Positions 1-5,855 of a DNA stretch of 6,038 bases are shown piece by piece. This stretch comes from JAQGMJ01 sp036271855 (GTDB lineage Bacteria > Pseudomonadota > Gammaproteobacteria > Burkholderiales > JAEUOS01). The notes below the pieces were generated by a model. That model saw only the letters and a list, made by a program, of their open reading frames with translations. It ran no database searches and was not told the origin of the DNA. Location of the stretch: assembly GCA_036271855.1 (NCBI GenBank), contig DATAZV010000483.1:1-6038 (forward strand), in the 5' to 3' direction. The first letter of the stretch is position 1. The number at the start of each line of letters is the position of its first letter. The position numbers and the translations under genes are program-made.

Positions 1-981
1 TCGCGCATGGTGGTGCAACTGTTCGGCTTCGATGCCGGCGACCGCATCCTGCCTATCGCGCCCTGGCCCTCGTTCGTCGGCATGCGCACCCTGCTTCGTG
101 CCCACCTGGCCGGCGCCGCACTGGTGTCCGCCTGGATCGACAAAACGCGCGAGGCGCTGGGCGATACGCTGCGGCGCTACGGCGTGACGCGCATGTATGC
201 AACGCCTTGGCATCTGCGGCGCTTGCTGCAAAGTCCGGCACCATCGCGCCCGTGGCCGCCGTTGCGCTCGGTCAATACCACCGGTGCCGCCATCACAATC
301 GAGGAAATCATGGCGGCGCGCAGCCAGCTTGCGCCCAACCTGTTCGTCGAATATGGCACCAACGAGATCAGCTATGTCGCACAGTTGCGGCCCGACGCGG
401 CCCCGCTGCCCGGTTGCGTCGGGTCCCTGTTGCCGGGGGTCGAGATGCGGGCGGACGACGAGAGCGGCAATCCGCTGCCGCCCGGCCAGGTGGGCGACCT
501 GGGCTTTCGCTGTGCTTGGATGTGCAGCGAATACGCCGGCAATCCGGAGGCAACGCGCCTGCATTTTCGTGGCGGCTGGTTTTATCCCGGTGATGCGGGA
601 TACCTCGACGCCGGCAATCGCCTGTTTATTTCCGGGCGCACGCTGGAGGCAATCAACTGCGGCGGCTTGAAGATCTGGCCCGACGAAATCGAAAGCGTGA
701 TCAAGCGGCATCCGATGGTCACCGATGTCGCGGTCGTAGGCTTGCCCCATCCCCTGGCCGGGCAGATCGCGGCAGCATTTGTCGTGTTGCGTCCGACCAT
801 CGTCTTGCGGGTCAGCCCTCGGGAATTGCACGAATTTTGCGCTATAAGTCTCGAAAAACCGCGCGTTCCACCGCATTTTTTCATCGTCGCCCGCATTCCG
901 CGCAATCAGGCCGGCAAGGTGATGCGCGACAACCTGATTTCCGCGTACCCCGGCGCCGCGGAAATGGTGCGTGATTCCTGA
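1..981 (+). CDS. ANL-superfamily adenylate-forming enzyme, C-terminal part (5' end outside window)
   Basis: This is the C-terminal ~326 residues of an AMP-binding acyl-CoA synthetase / acyl-AMP ligase type enzyme. Such enzymes activate a carboxylate with ATP to an acyl-adenylate and usually pass it to a thiol. The frame is open to base 1. Residue 1 aligns near residue 186 of the complete paralogue downstream, so the ATG at 7 is not the true start. Visible motifs are YGTNE (352-366, the A5 motif, normally YGxTE), GGWFYPGD (571-594, A7, with the ribose-binding Asp at 592-594), GRTLEAIN-GGLK (634-672, A8/hinge) and PRNQAGKV (898-921, A10, with the catalytic Lys at 916-918). The canonical hinge Asp is Glu here (646-648), unlike the neighbour. 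The P-loop-like A3 motif lies outside the window. The substrate is unknown. The family call is firm; the acceptor and pathway are not. Confidence 0.9.
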   Translation, partial: SRMVVQLFGFDAGDRILPIAPWPSFVGMRTLLRAHLAGAALVSAWIDKTREALGDTLRRYGVTRMYATPWHLRRLLQSPAPSRPWPPLRSVNTTGAAITIEEIMAARSQLAPNLFVEYGTNEISYVAQLRPDAAPLPGCVGSLLPGVEMRADDESGNPLPPGQVGDLGFRCAWMCSEYAGNPEATRLHFRGGWFYPGDAGYLDAGNRLFISGRTLEAINCGGLKIWPDEIESVIKRHPMVTDVAVVGLPHPLAGQIAAAFVVLRPTIVLRVSPRELHEFCAISLEKPRVPPHFFIVARIPRNQAGKVMRDNLISAYPGAAEMVRDS

Positions 982-984
982 GGT
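980..984 (+). promoter_or_regulatory. Shine-Dalgarno of second ANL gene (decides its start)
   Basis: GAGGT overlaps the TGA stop of the upstream gene and sits 7 nt before the ATG at 992. It is followed by a second purine-rich AGGAG at 985-989, which is only 2 nt from the ATG. The spacing favours the ATG at 992 over the GTG at 971, which lies inside the upstream gene. The arrangement suggests translational coupling of the two ANL genes. Confidence 0.7.
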
Positions 985-991
985 AGGAGAT

Positions 992-2515
992 ATGTGCAAC
1001 TCTTCGCTGGACAAGAAGCCGGCAAGCCGTCGCACCACGGTCGACTCCCTGGTGCATTACGCCCAGGCGGTGCCGCAGCAGGCCGCCTATGTGGACGAGC
1101 TCGGTACCGTCACCTACGCCGAATTATGGGCGGCGGCGCAGCGCCGGGCCGCCTGGCTGGCAAGCCGGGGCGTACGCAGCGGCGAAGCGGTCGCCCTGGC
1201 GTTTGAATCAAATGCCATCGGCGCGCGGCGCGACCTTGAGTTGCTGTATGCGGTCGCCTTTCTGGGTGCGACGACGCTGCCGCTGTTTCCCGACGTGCCG
1301 CAGGCTGCGTGCGTCGCTCTGATCGAGCGCTTTGCCGCCAGCTGGCTTATCGCCGGCGGTGCGCCGCCGCGCGTAGCGACTGCGAGCACGCTCGATCCGC
1401 GCGGCTACGACACGGCTGCGGAGGCTGGGGACGTAGCGCGCGGCGACCGCCCCGAAGCCGGTGCGGTTTATCTGTTTACCTCTGGCACCACCGGTGCACC
1501 CAAGGTTCTGCTGCCTACCCAGGCGCAACTGCACGGCAACGTGCTGGCGGCCGCGCTGGCAGTCGGTACCGACAGCGCCGATCGCCAGCTCGGCAGCATT
1601 CCATGGCCTTCGGTGGTAGGCATGCGTTACCTGTTGCGCGCCCATGCGGTCGGGGCCGCTTTTGTTTCAGCCCCGGTCGGGGAAACGCGGGAGGCGATGG
1701 GCGAAATACTGGCCCGCTTCGGCATTACCCGCCTTTATCTCTCTCCCTGGCAGCTGCGCCGGCTGCTGCAAAGCCCGGTCCCTGCGCGGCCCTGGCCGGC
1801 CTTGCGTTCCATTCAAGTGACCGGCGCTTTCATTTCGCCGCAGGAAGTCGAGCAAATACGCAGCAGTCTATCGCCCCATCTTTTTGTCAGCTATGGCTGC
1901 AATGAGCTTGGTTCCGCGACCCTCCTGGCCTCCGGCGAAACGATGCCGGAGCCGGGTTGCGTGGGTCGGCCATTGCCGGGCATGGAAGTGCGGGTGCACG
2001 GCGCGCAGGGTGAAGCCCTGGGACCGGGCGTGACCGGAGAACTGGGTTTTCGCGCCGACTGGATGTGCACCGGCTACGTTGGCAACCCGCAGGCGACACG
2101 TGAGCGCTTTCGCGACGGCTGGTTCTATCCCGGCGACATCGGCAGCATCGGCGCCGATGGCCGGGTCTACCTGCGCGGGCGCCAGGGCGATGTGATCAAC
2201 TACGGCGGGCTGAAGGTCTGGCCGGAAGATATCGAAGCCGTGCTCAAGCGCTGTCCGGACCTGGCGGATGCCGCCGTGGTCGGGCTGCCGGACCCGATGG
2301 CGGGGCAGGTTCCGGTGGCTTTTGTGGTGGCGCGCGGACCGTTGTCGCCGCAAGCCGTGCGCGGTTTTTGCGCCACGCATATCGAGGCAGCGCGGATTCC
2401 ACCGCATTTCAGGGTGATAGACAGCATCCCGCGCAACGCGAATGGCAAGGTGCTGCGCGAATTCCTCGCCACCCACTTTTCGGTCACCCCCGAAGGGGTG
2501 CAACCGAAAGCGTGA
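992..2515 (+). CDS. ANL-superfamily adenylate-forming enzyme (acyl-CoA synthetase / AMP-ligase), complete
   Basis: A 507-residue soluble protein of the AMP-dependent synthetase and ligase family, of usual length. It is predicted to form an acyl-adenylate from a carboxylic acid and ATP. Motifs in order (Met at 992 = 1): FTSGTTGAPK at 162-171 (A3, phosphate-binding); YGCNE at 301-305 (A5, Thr of the usual YGxTE replaced by Asn); GWFYPGD ending at Asp382 (A7, ribose contact); GRQGDVINYGGLK at 396-408 (hinge Asp400); IPRNANGKV with Lys486 (A10, catalytic). The Gly after the A3 Lys is Val172. The start at 992 has an SD 7 nt upstream; the GTG at 971 would overlap the previous gene by 11 bp. It is a tandem paralogue of the gene before it, with 53 of 84 residues identical by hand count over the region starting at the PWPS motif. 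No signal peptide or membrane segment is evident, so it is probably cytoplasmic. The substrate cannot be read from sequence. Confidence 0.94.
   Translation: MCNSSLDKKPASRRTTVDSLVHYAQAVPQQAAYVDELGTVTYAELWAAAQRRAAWLASRGVRSGEAVALAFESNAIGARRDLELLYAVAFLGATTLPLFPDVPQAACVALIERFAASWLIAGGAPPRVATASTLDPRGYDTAAEAGDVARGDRPEAGAVYLFTSGTTGAPKVLLPTQAQLHGNVLAAALAVGTDSADRQLGSIPWPSVVGMRYLLRAHAVGAAFVSAPVGETREAMGEILARFGITRLYLSPWQLRRLLQSPVPARPWPALRSIQVTGAFISPQEVEQIRSSLSPHLFVSYGCNELGSATLLASGETMPEPGCVGRPLPGMEVRVHGAQGEALGPGVTGELGFRADWMCTGYVGNPQATRERFRDGWFYPGDIGSIGADGRVYLRGRQGDVINYGGLKVWPEDIEAVLKRCPDLADAAVVGLPDPMAGQVPVAFVVARGPLSPQAVRGFCATHIEAARIPPHFRVIDSIPRNANGKVLREFLATHFSVTPEGVQPKA
2477..2510 (-). terminator. Hairpin at convergent gene ends, with UUCG tetraloop on the minus-strand RNA
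   Basis: An inner 6-bp stem CACCCC (2485-2490) / GGGGTG (2495-2500) encloses CGAA. An outer arm TTTCGGT (2478-2484) / ACCGAAA (2503-2509) continues it across a 2-nt bulge (2501-2502). Read on the minus strand the loop is TTCG closed by C-G, a very stable tetraloop type. It lies 12 bp past the stop of the FecR-domain gene and inside the last codons of the second ANL gene. There is no clear U-tract after it on either strand, so it may be an mRNA 3'-end stabiliser or a weak or Rho-assisted terminator rather than a classical intrinsic one. Confidence 0.5.
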
Positions 2516-2521
2516 GCTTGC

Positions 2522-3961
2522 CTACTGGACGTTGATGATGGTGGGCCCGATGGCGCCGCGCTGGAACACGGCCGCACCGTTGATACTGGTGGAGAGTGAG
2601 GTGCCGTAGGGGGTGTAGGTGACGTTATAGACGGCACCCGCGTGCGAAGCCGCGGGTCCGGCGAGGAAGCCGCTGAGGTTTGCAATGCCGCTGGAGATGT
2701 TTCCGGTGCTTGTGGTGCCGCTCACGATGGAGCCGGTACTGTTGAAACCGACACCGGCGCCGTCAAAACCGAGTCCGCCGGTGGCACTTATGTTCGCAGA
2801 GCCAACACTGTTGCTGACGTTCATCGCATAGCTGCCGGAAAAATTGCCGAAGTTGACCGACAGCGAGCCGCTGATGCCCACCAGGCCGCAGCCGCCGCCC
2901 GTGCAGGAGGGCGTGGTGCCACCGTACATCGTATAGGTTGCGGTGCCGGAAGTCGGCAGGGCCGTCACCGGCAAGCCGACGACGTAGTGCAGCGGATCGG
3001 CAGCGGTATAAGTGGCACCGCTCGAACTTCCGATGCCGGCAGCGGTGCCGGTCCAGCGGCCCCAGGCCATCACGCCGTCGTTGCCGTCGACGATGCCGCT
3101 GCCGGTGAGCGTGCCACCGGTAGTGGTGGTGCCATAACCGAAGTCCGGGGTGGTCGTGCTGTAGCTTTTCAGCATGCCGTCGGTACCCACCGTAAAGGTG
3201 GGGGTGAAGCCGTCGCCATAACCTTGGGCGTTACCGTTAGGCAGGTGGTCAATCGTGCGCCACTGGCCGGCAAAGGTACCCGTGAGGATGGTCGGCAGGA
3301 TCGTTTGCGCATCCTGCACCGGGTTGGTCGGCAGGGACAGCTGGGTGACCGAGTAGGAGCCCGGCGGCAGGAACGGTTTCTCGCTGCTGACCGAAGGCGA
3401 AGCGGTCGAGGAGGAGACGCTGGCGCTGCGGCCGGCGGGGAGCGTCACGGTGCCGGCCTGGTTGGTCAGGTCGATGGCGCCGTCGGTGCAATTGAACAGG
3501 ATGGTGTTGTTGGCCAGGATGACGATCGACATCTCGGTGCCGCGGATCCCCACCGTGGCGGTGGCGGTCTGCAGCTTGTACCCTTGCCGGTTGGTCTTGC
3601 CGATCAGGCCGGTGATGGTGCGCAGCCCGCCCTTGAGCAGGCTCATGACGATGGAATTCTTGTTCGAATCGTCCTTGTCGTAGCCGTAGGTCTCGAGGCG
3701 GAACTGCGTCTGCGGCTGCAGCGAGACCAGGCCGCCGTCGGAGAAGCGCAACTGGGCGCGGCCGGCGCCGGTGTCGATCGTCTCGCCGGTCTGCAGCTCG
3801 GAGCCGCGGCTGACCGGGCGCGATTGGCCGCCGGGGCCGATGGCGTTGACACCGGGAGTGGCAAAATCGACCCGCCCGGCGCTGGCGGCGTACAAAGTCG
3901 GCGCGAACAGCGCCGCAATGGCGCCGGCGGTCATGGTGAGTCTGAATTGAGTGATGGGCAT
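2522..3961 (-). CDS. Exported FecR-domain protein with TbpB-like Gly/Ser-rich C-terminal half
   Basis: A 479-residue protein. Residues 1-25 form a signal peptide (hydrophobic core, likely cleavage after LYA) with no lipobox cysteine, so it is predicted to be a soluble exported protein. Residues ~55-145 are a FecR domain: GETIDTGAG at 59-67, FSDGGLVSL at 73-81, KGGLRTITGLIGK at 110-122 and TATVGIRGTE at 134-143. Residues ~225-479 are Gly/Ser/Thr-rich with alternating beta-strand patterns. They include SGSLSVNFGNFSGSY at 364-378 and SGFLAGPAASHAGAVY at 430-445, which resemble the strand and FxGxxAxxxG motifs of transferrin-binding-protein-B-like barrels. Cys353 and Cys358 flank a short Gly-rich loop. 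It is not a classical FecR anti-sigma regulator: there is no cytoplasmic domain and no FecI-type sigma gene nearby. The start is supported by AGGAG 7 nt upstream. It lies 124 bp downstream of the Slam-like gene and may be its cargo (inference). The FecR domain is certain enough; the barrel assignment is tentative. Confidence 0.92.
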   Translation of the reverse strand: MPITQFRLTMTAGAIAALFAPTLYAASAGRVDFATPGVNAIGPGGQSRPVSRGSELQTGETIDTGAGRAQLRFSDGGLVSLQPQTQFRLETYGYDKDDSNKNSIVMSLLKGGLRTITGLIGKTNRQGYKLQTATATVGIRGTEMSIVILANNTILFNCTDGAIDLTNQAGTVTLPAGRSASVSSSTASPSVSSEKPFLPPGSYSVTQLSLPTNPVQDAQTILPTILTGTFAGQWRTIDHLPNGNAQGYGDGFTPTFTVGTDGMLKSYSTTTPDFGYGTTTTGGTLTGSGIVDGNDGVMAWGRWTGTAAGIGSSSGATYTAADPLHYVVGLPVTALPTSGTATYTMYGGTTPSCTGGGCGLVGISGSLSVNFGNFSGSYAMNVSNSVGSANISATGGLGFDGAGVGFNSTGSIVSGTTSTGNISSGIANLSGFLAGPAASHAGAVYNVTYTPYGTSLSTSINGAAVFQRGAIGPTIINVQ

Positions 3962-3968
3962 GACGCCT

Positions 3969-3973
3969 CTCCT
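3969..3973 (-). promoter_or_regulatory. Shine-Dalgarno of FecR-domain gene
   Basis: AGGAG on the minus strand, 7 nt before the ATG at 3961. It confirms this start over the internal Met at residue 10, which would shorten the signal peptide. Confidence 0.75.
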
Positions 3974-3981
3974 GATGCTGA

Positions 3982-3995
3982 CTCCGCGAGCGGAG
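3982..3995 (-). other. Small inverted repeat in the leader of the FecR-domain gene
   Basis: CTCCG / CGGAG, a 5-bp stem around a 4-nt loop, lies just upstream of the Shine-Dalgarno. It could fold in the mRNA leader next to the ribosome binding site. It is short and may be chance in GC-rich DNA. Confidence 0.3.
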
Positions 3996-4008
3996 CCGTT
4001 AAAAACAG

Positions 4009-4038
4009 AGTGTAGCGCCTGTCAGCCAGCGTCTTTAA
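4009..4038 (-). promoter_or_regulatory. Weak sigma70-like promoter candidate for FecR-domain gene
   Basis: On the minus strand, TACACT (4009-4014) could be a -10 and TTAAAG (4033-4038) a poor -35, 18 bp apart. This would give a leader of roughly 40 nt. The match is weak (4 of 6 and about 3 of 6 to consensus). The gene may instead be read only from the promoter of the upstream Slam-like gene. Confidence 0.22.
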
Positions 4039-4056
4039 GGAATTAAGTCACGAGAT

Positions 4057-4073
4057 GCGGGCTTTAAGCCCGC
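4057..4073 (-). terminator. Intercistronic hairpin between Slam-like and FecR-domain genes
   Basis: GCGGGCT / AGCCCGC form a perfect 7-bp GC-rich stem with a 3-nt loop, 12 bp after the stop of the Slam-like gene. No U-run follows on the minus strand, so complete termination is unlikely. Partial attenuation or mRNA processing and 3'-end protection that sets different levels of the two products is more plausible (inference). Confidence 0.45.
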
Positions 4074-4085
4074 CCCCGGGTAAAC

Positions 4086-5438
4086 CTAGCGGAAATCGTA
4101 GCGCAGGCTCAGCATGGTGATCCAGCGCGAGTAGTCATAGATGACGATGTTGGAGCGGTTGTCGGTCCAGGCGGCCGAGGGGGTGAGCGTGAAGTTCTTG
4201 CCCACCACCCAGTTGGCGCCGACGCGTACGTCGGACTGCTTGTCGTGCCGGGTATCGACGAACAGCGGGTCGGGGGCGCGGTAGCGGCGGTCTTCATACG
4301 AACCGTTGATGAAGGCAATCAGCGAGGAGGTGATGGCGAGCTGGCCGCCCAGGCGCAGGCCGCTCAAGCGGTCGCCGAAATTACCGAAGCCGTCGTGCGT
4401 TTCCACTTCCTGGCCGGAATACAGGCCGGCGAAGACCGTGGGAGCGAACGCGACGTCGAAAGACTTGGCATAGGCGCCGCCGATGACGTCGCGCAGGGTG
4501 TCGCGCTGGCGCTGGCCCGGATAGACCTGGCGGCTGTGTTGGCCGTAGACCGAGGCTTCGCTGCTCGGCGTGAGGGTGTAGCGCCATTGCAGGGTGCCGC
4601 CGTTGGCGCGCCGGAAGGCGTTGTTGTCGACCCGGGACTCCTGGGTTTGCAGCAGGCCGGTGATTTCGTTGTTGTCGCGCTTCCAGGTGATGCCGCCGTC
4701 GCCGGCGAGATAGCCGGTGTCGAATTGGTCGACGTGCGTGTTGTAGCGCTCGCTGATGGTGGCAGAGCCGATCAGGGCCCATTCGGCATCCAGGCGATAG
4801 CGGCCGGAAAGGCCGCCGCCGACGGTGTGGAACCAGGCGGTGGTCTTTTGCCCGGTGGTGCTGTTGGTGAAGACGGCGCCGCCGAAGGCCGGAATGGCAA
4901 AGGCTCCCGCGGTGGTGGCGGCGTTCGCATTGGTGTCGTAGCCGTAGCCGAATTCCAGATAGCCGTTGATGCCGGTGACGTTGCGCACGCTCTCGCGCGC
5001 CTGCAGGGCATCGAGAAACTGGTTGACGTTGCTCACCACCGCAGGCGGCGGGTTGGAGGCCTTGACGGCTTCAAACTCTTCGCGGGCGGCGCGGTTTTCG
5101 CCCATCAGGAAGTAGGCGCGCGCAATCTCGGCGCGTGCTTCGGGGAAGTTCGGCTTGACGGCGATCACCCGCTCTAGGGCGAACACGCCGCGGGTCAGGT
5201 GGCCGGAGTCGATCGCGGCGATGCCCAGCAGATAATCGAAGTCGGGGTCGCCGGCCCGGCTGTCTTCCAGCGGGTCGAGCAGGGCGAATGCTTCCTGGCC
5301 CTTTTTGGCGTCGATCAACGCCTTGGCACGGGCCAGGGTCGCGTCTTGCGCATGCGCGCCGGTGCTGGCGAGAAACAGCAAAGCACAGGCGAAAAGGCAA
5401 AAAAATGAAACGAAGCGCGTTACGTCGTGGCGCCGCAT
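4086..5438 (-). CDS. Slam-like (DUF560) outer-membrane TPR/beta-barrel protein, putative type XI translocator
   Basis: A 450-residue protein from the ATG at 5438, chosen because GGGAG lies 8 nt upstream. A longer form from 5486 adds 16 residues before an otherwise normal signal peptide. Residues 1-30 form the signal peptide, with probable cleavage after AHA. Residues ~33-130 are helical TPR-like repeats, for example GHLTRGVFALERVIAVKPNF at 79-98 and ARAYFLMGENRAAREEF at 106-122. From ~155 to the end it is beta-rich with alternating aromatic residues, opening with GYGYDTNANA at 164-173. That signature is typical of TPR-plus-barrel outer membrane proteins of the Slam (surface lipoprotein assembly modulator) type. 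Slam proteins move surface lipoproteins or soluble cargo with TbpB-like barrels across the outer membrane. The chain ends LRYDFR, with Arg after the usual terminal Phe. The FecR-domain gene follows it in the same direction and is the obvious candidate cargo. An ordinary TPR porin-like protein is the alternative. Confidence 0.9.
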   Translation of the reverse strand: MRRHDVTRFVSFFCLFACALLFLASTGAHAQDATLARAKALIDAKKGQEAFALLDPLEDSRAGDPDFDYLLGIAAIDSGHLTRGVFALERVIAVKPNFPEARAEIARAYFLMGENRAAREEFEAVKASNPPPAVVSNVNQFLDALQARESVRNVTGINGYLEFGYGYDTNANAATTAGAFAIPAFGGAVFTNSTTGQKTTAWFHTVGGGLSGRYRLDAEWALIGSATISERYNTHVDQFDTGYLAGDGGITWKRDNNEITGLLQTQESRVDNNAFRRANGGTLQWRYTLTPSSEASVYGQHSRQVYPGQRQRDTLRDVIGGAYAKSFDVAFAPTVFAGLYSGQEVETHDGFGNFGDRLSGLRLGGQLAITSSLIAFINGSYEDRRYRAPDPLFVDTRHDKQSDVRVGANWVVGKNFTLTPSAAWTDNRSNIVIYDYSRWITMLSLRYDFR

Positions 5439-5446
5439 GGTCTGAT

Positions 5447-5451
5447 CTCCC
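5447..5451 (-). promoter_or_regulatory. Shine-Dalgarno of Slam-like gene (decides its start)
   Basis: GGGAG on the minus strand, 8 nt before the ATG at 5438. The longer candidate start at 5486 has no comparable purine-rich site and would place 16 polar residues before the signal peptide. Confidence 0.65.
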
Positions 5452-5477
5452 AAATTCCTCAGGCCAGTTATCTGACT

Positions 5478-5491
5478 AATGTACAAGTATA
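5478..5491 (-). promoter_or_regulatory. AT-rich -10-like patch upstream of Slam-like gene
   Basis: On the minus strand two -10-like hexamers occur, TATACT (5486-5491) and TACATT (5478-5483), 40-50 nt before the ATG at 5438. They are part of an imperfect TGTA...TACA inverted repeat. Neither has a good -35 at normal spacing; TTGTCT at 5504-5509 is 20 bp from the second. If it is a promoter it may need an activator, or the repeat may be an operator. Confidence 0.25.
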
Positions 5492-5698
5492 CAGATCGAG
5501 ATTAGACAAATACAGGCGAACACGAACAAATGGCCCACAACCGTGTGCCGGTAACAACACTCTGGCAGGCCAACGGGATATCTACGTGAATCCCGCAGGC
5601 TCCCTCAAGGCGTGCACGCGCACTATACGTACCGATATATGGCGAGGTTGGGCAGAAAGCCCACAAATGACCCTAATATCTGGAATATTGAATTGGCA

Positions 5699-5715
5699 GC
5701 CAAAGCGGCTTTGGC
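5699..5715. repeat. Perfect inverted repeat (8-bp arms) in intergenic region
   Basis: GCCAAAGC and GCTTTGGC flank a single G. This could be a dyad operator, or a short hairpin if transcribed (7-bp stem, 3-nt loop). No known regulator site was recognised. Confidence 0.35.
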
Positions 5716-5802
5716 GCACCAAATCTGCCCCGTTGCAGGGCTGGCCTCGGGTTTGAGGCGCGAGCGGGGGTGAATGCGCGAAGGGCACGCAAGCACCGAA
5801 GC

Positions 5803-5830
5803 CATGCCGGGCATTGGGGCGCCCGGCATG
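5803..5830 (-). terminator. Terminator-like hairpin downstream of right-edge gene
   Basis: CATGCCGGGC (5803-5812) and GCCCGGCATG (5821-5830) form a perfect 10-bp stem with an 8-nt loop, starting 25 bp after the stop of the minus-strand gene ending at 5856. The following minus-strand sequence is only mildly T-rich (GCTTCGGTGCTTG), so it is a plausible but not textbook intrinsic terminator. It separates that gene from the Slam-like gene. Confidence 0.6.
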
Positions 5831-5855
5831 AGTCGGTCTTGTTCATCTGTGCAAC

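Larger units (their letters stand above)
5439..5855. other. Non-coding intergenic region, 417 bp
   Basis: No convincing gene: open frames crossing it lack a ribosome binding site and have no recognisable domain. It contains the leader and likely promoter of the Slam-like gene at the left, and the 3' hairpin of the right-edge gene at the right. Between them are TGGGC/GCCCA (5649-5663), AATAT/ATATT (5675-5689), GCCAAAGC/GCTTTGGC (5699-5715) and GCCTC/GAGGC (5744-5759), plus the 10-bp palindrome GCGTGCACGC (5610-5619). Its base composition is more AT-rich than the flanking genes. Confidence 0.6.

Noticed and set aside
971..991. GTG at 971 as the start of the second ANL gene
   Set aside because: It lies inside the upstream gene with no suitable SD, while the ATG at 992 has GAGGT at 7-nt spacing.
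1868..2503. A 211-codon minus-strand open frame inside the second ANL gene
   Set aside because: No domain and no SD, and it overlaps conserved ANL motifs on the plus strand.
1..2515. A modular peptide-synthetase origin for the ANL pair
   Set aside because: No carrier-protein or condensation domain is attached to either gene. Both end shortly after the A10 lysine, as stand-alone ligases do.
2642..4015. A 457-codon plus-strand open frame antisense to the FecR-domain gene
   Set aside because: Composition is Ala/Gly/Arg-rich with no domain and no ribosome binding site. The opposite strand encodes a protein with a signal peptide, a clear FecR domain and a good SD.
4245..5177. A 310-codon plus-strand open frame antisense to the Slam-like gene
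   Set aside because: A shadow of GC-rich codon structure, Ala/Gly/Val-rich with no recognisable domain. The minus-strand TPR/barrel protein explains the region.
5439..5486. ATG at 5486 as the start of the Slam-like gene
   Set aside because: It adds 16 residues ahead of a normal signal peptide and bypasses the GGGAG placed 8 nt before the ATG at 5438. It also overlaps the likely promoter patch.
5427..5756. A 109-codon plus-strand open frame across the intergenic region
   Set aside because: No recognisable domain. It overlaps the start, SD and promoter-like region of the Slam-like gene and lacks a convincing ribosome binding site.
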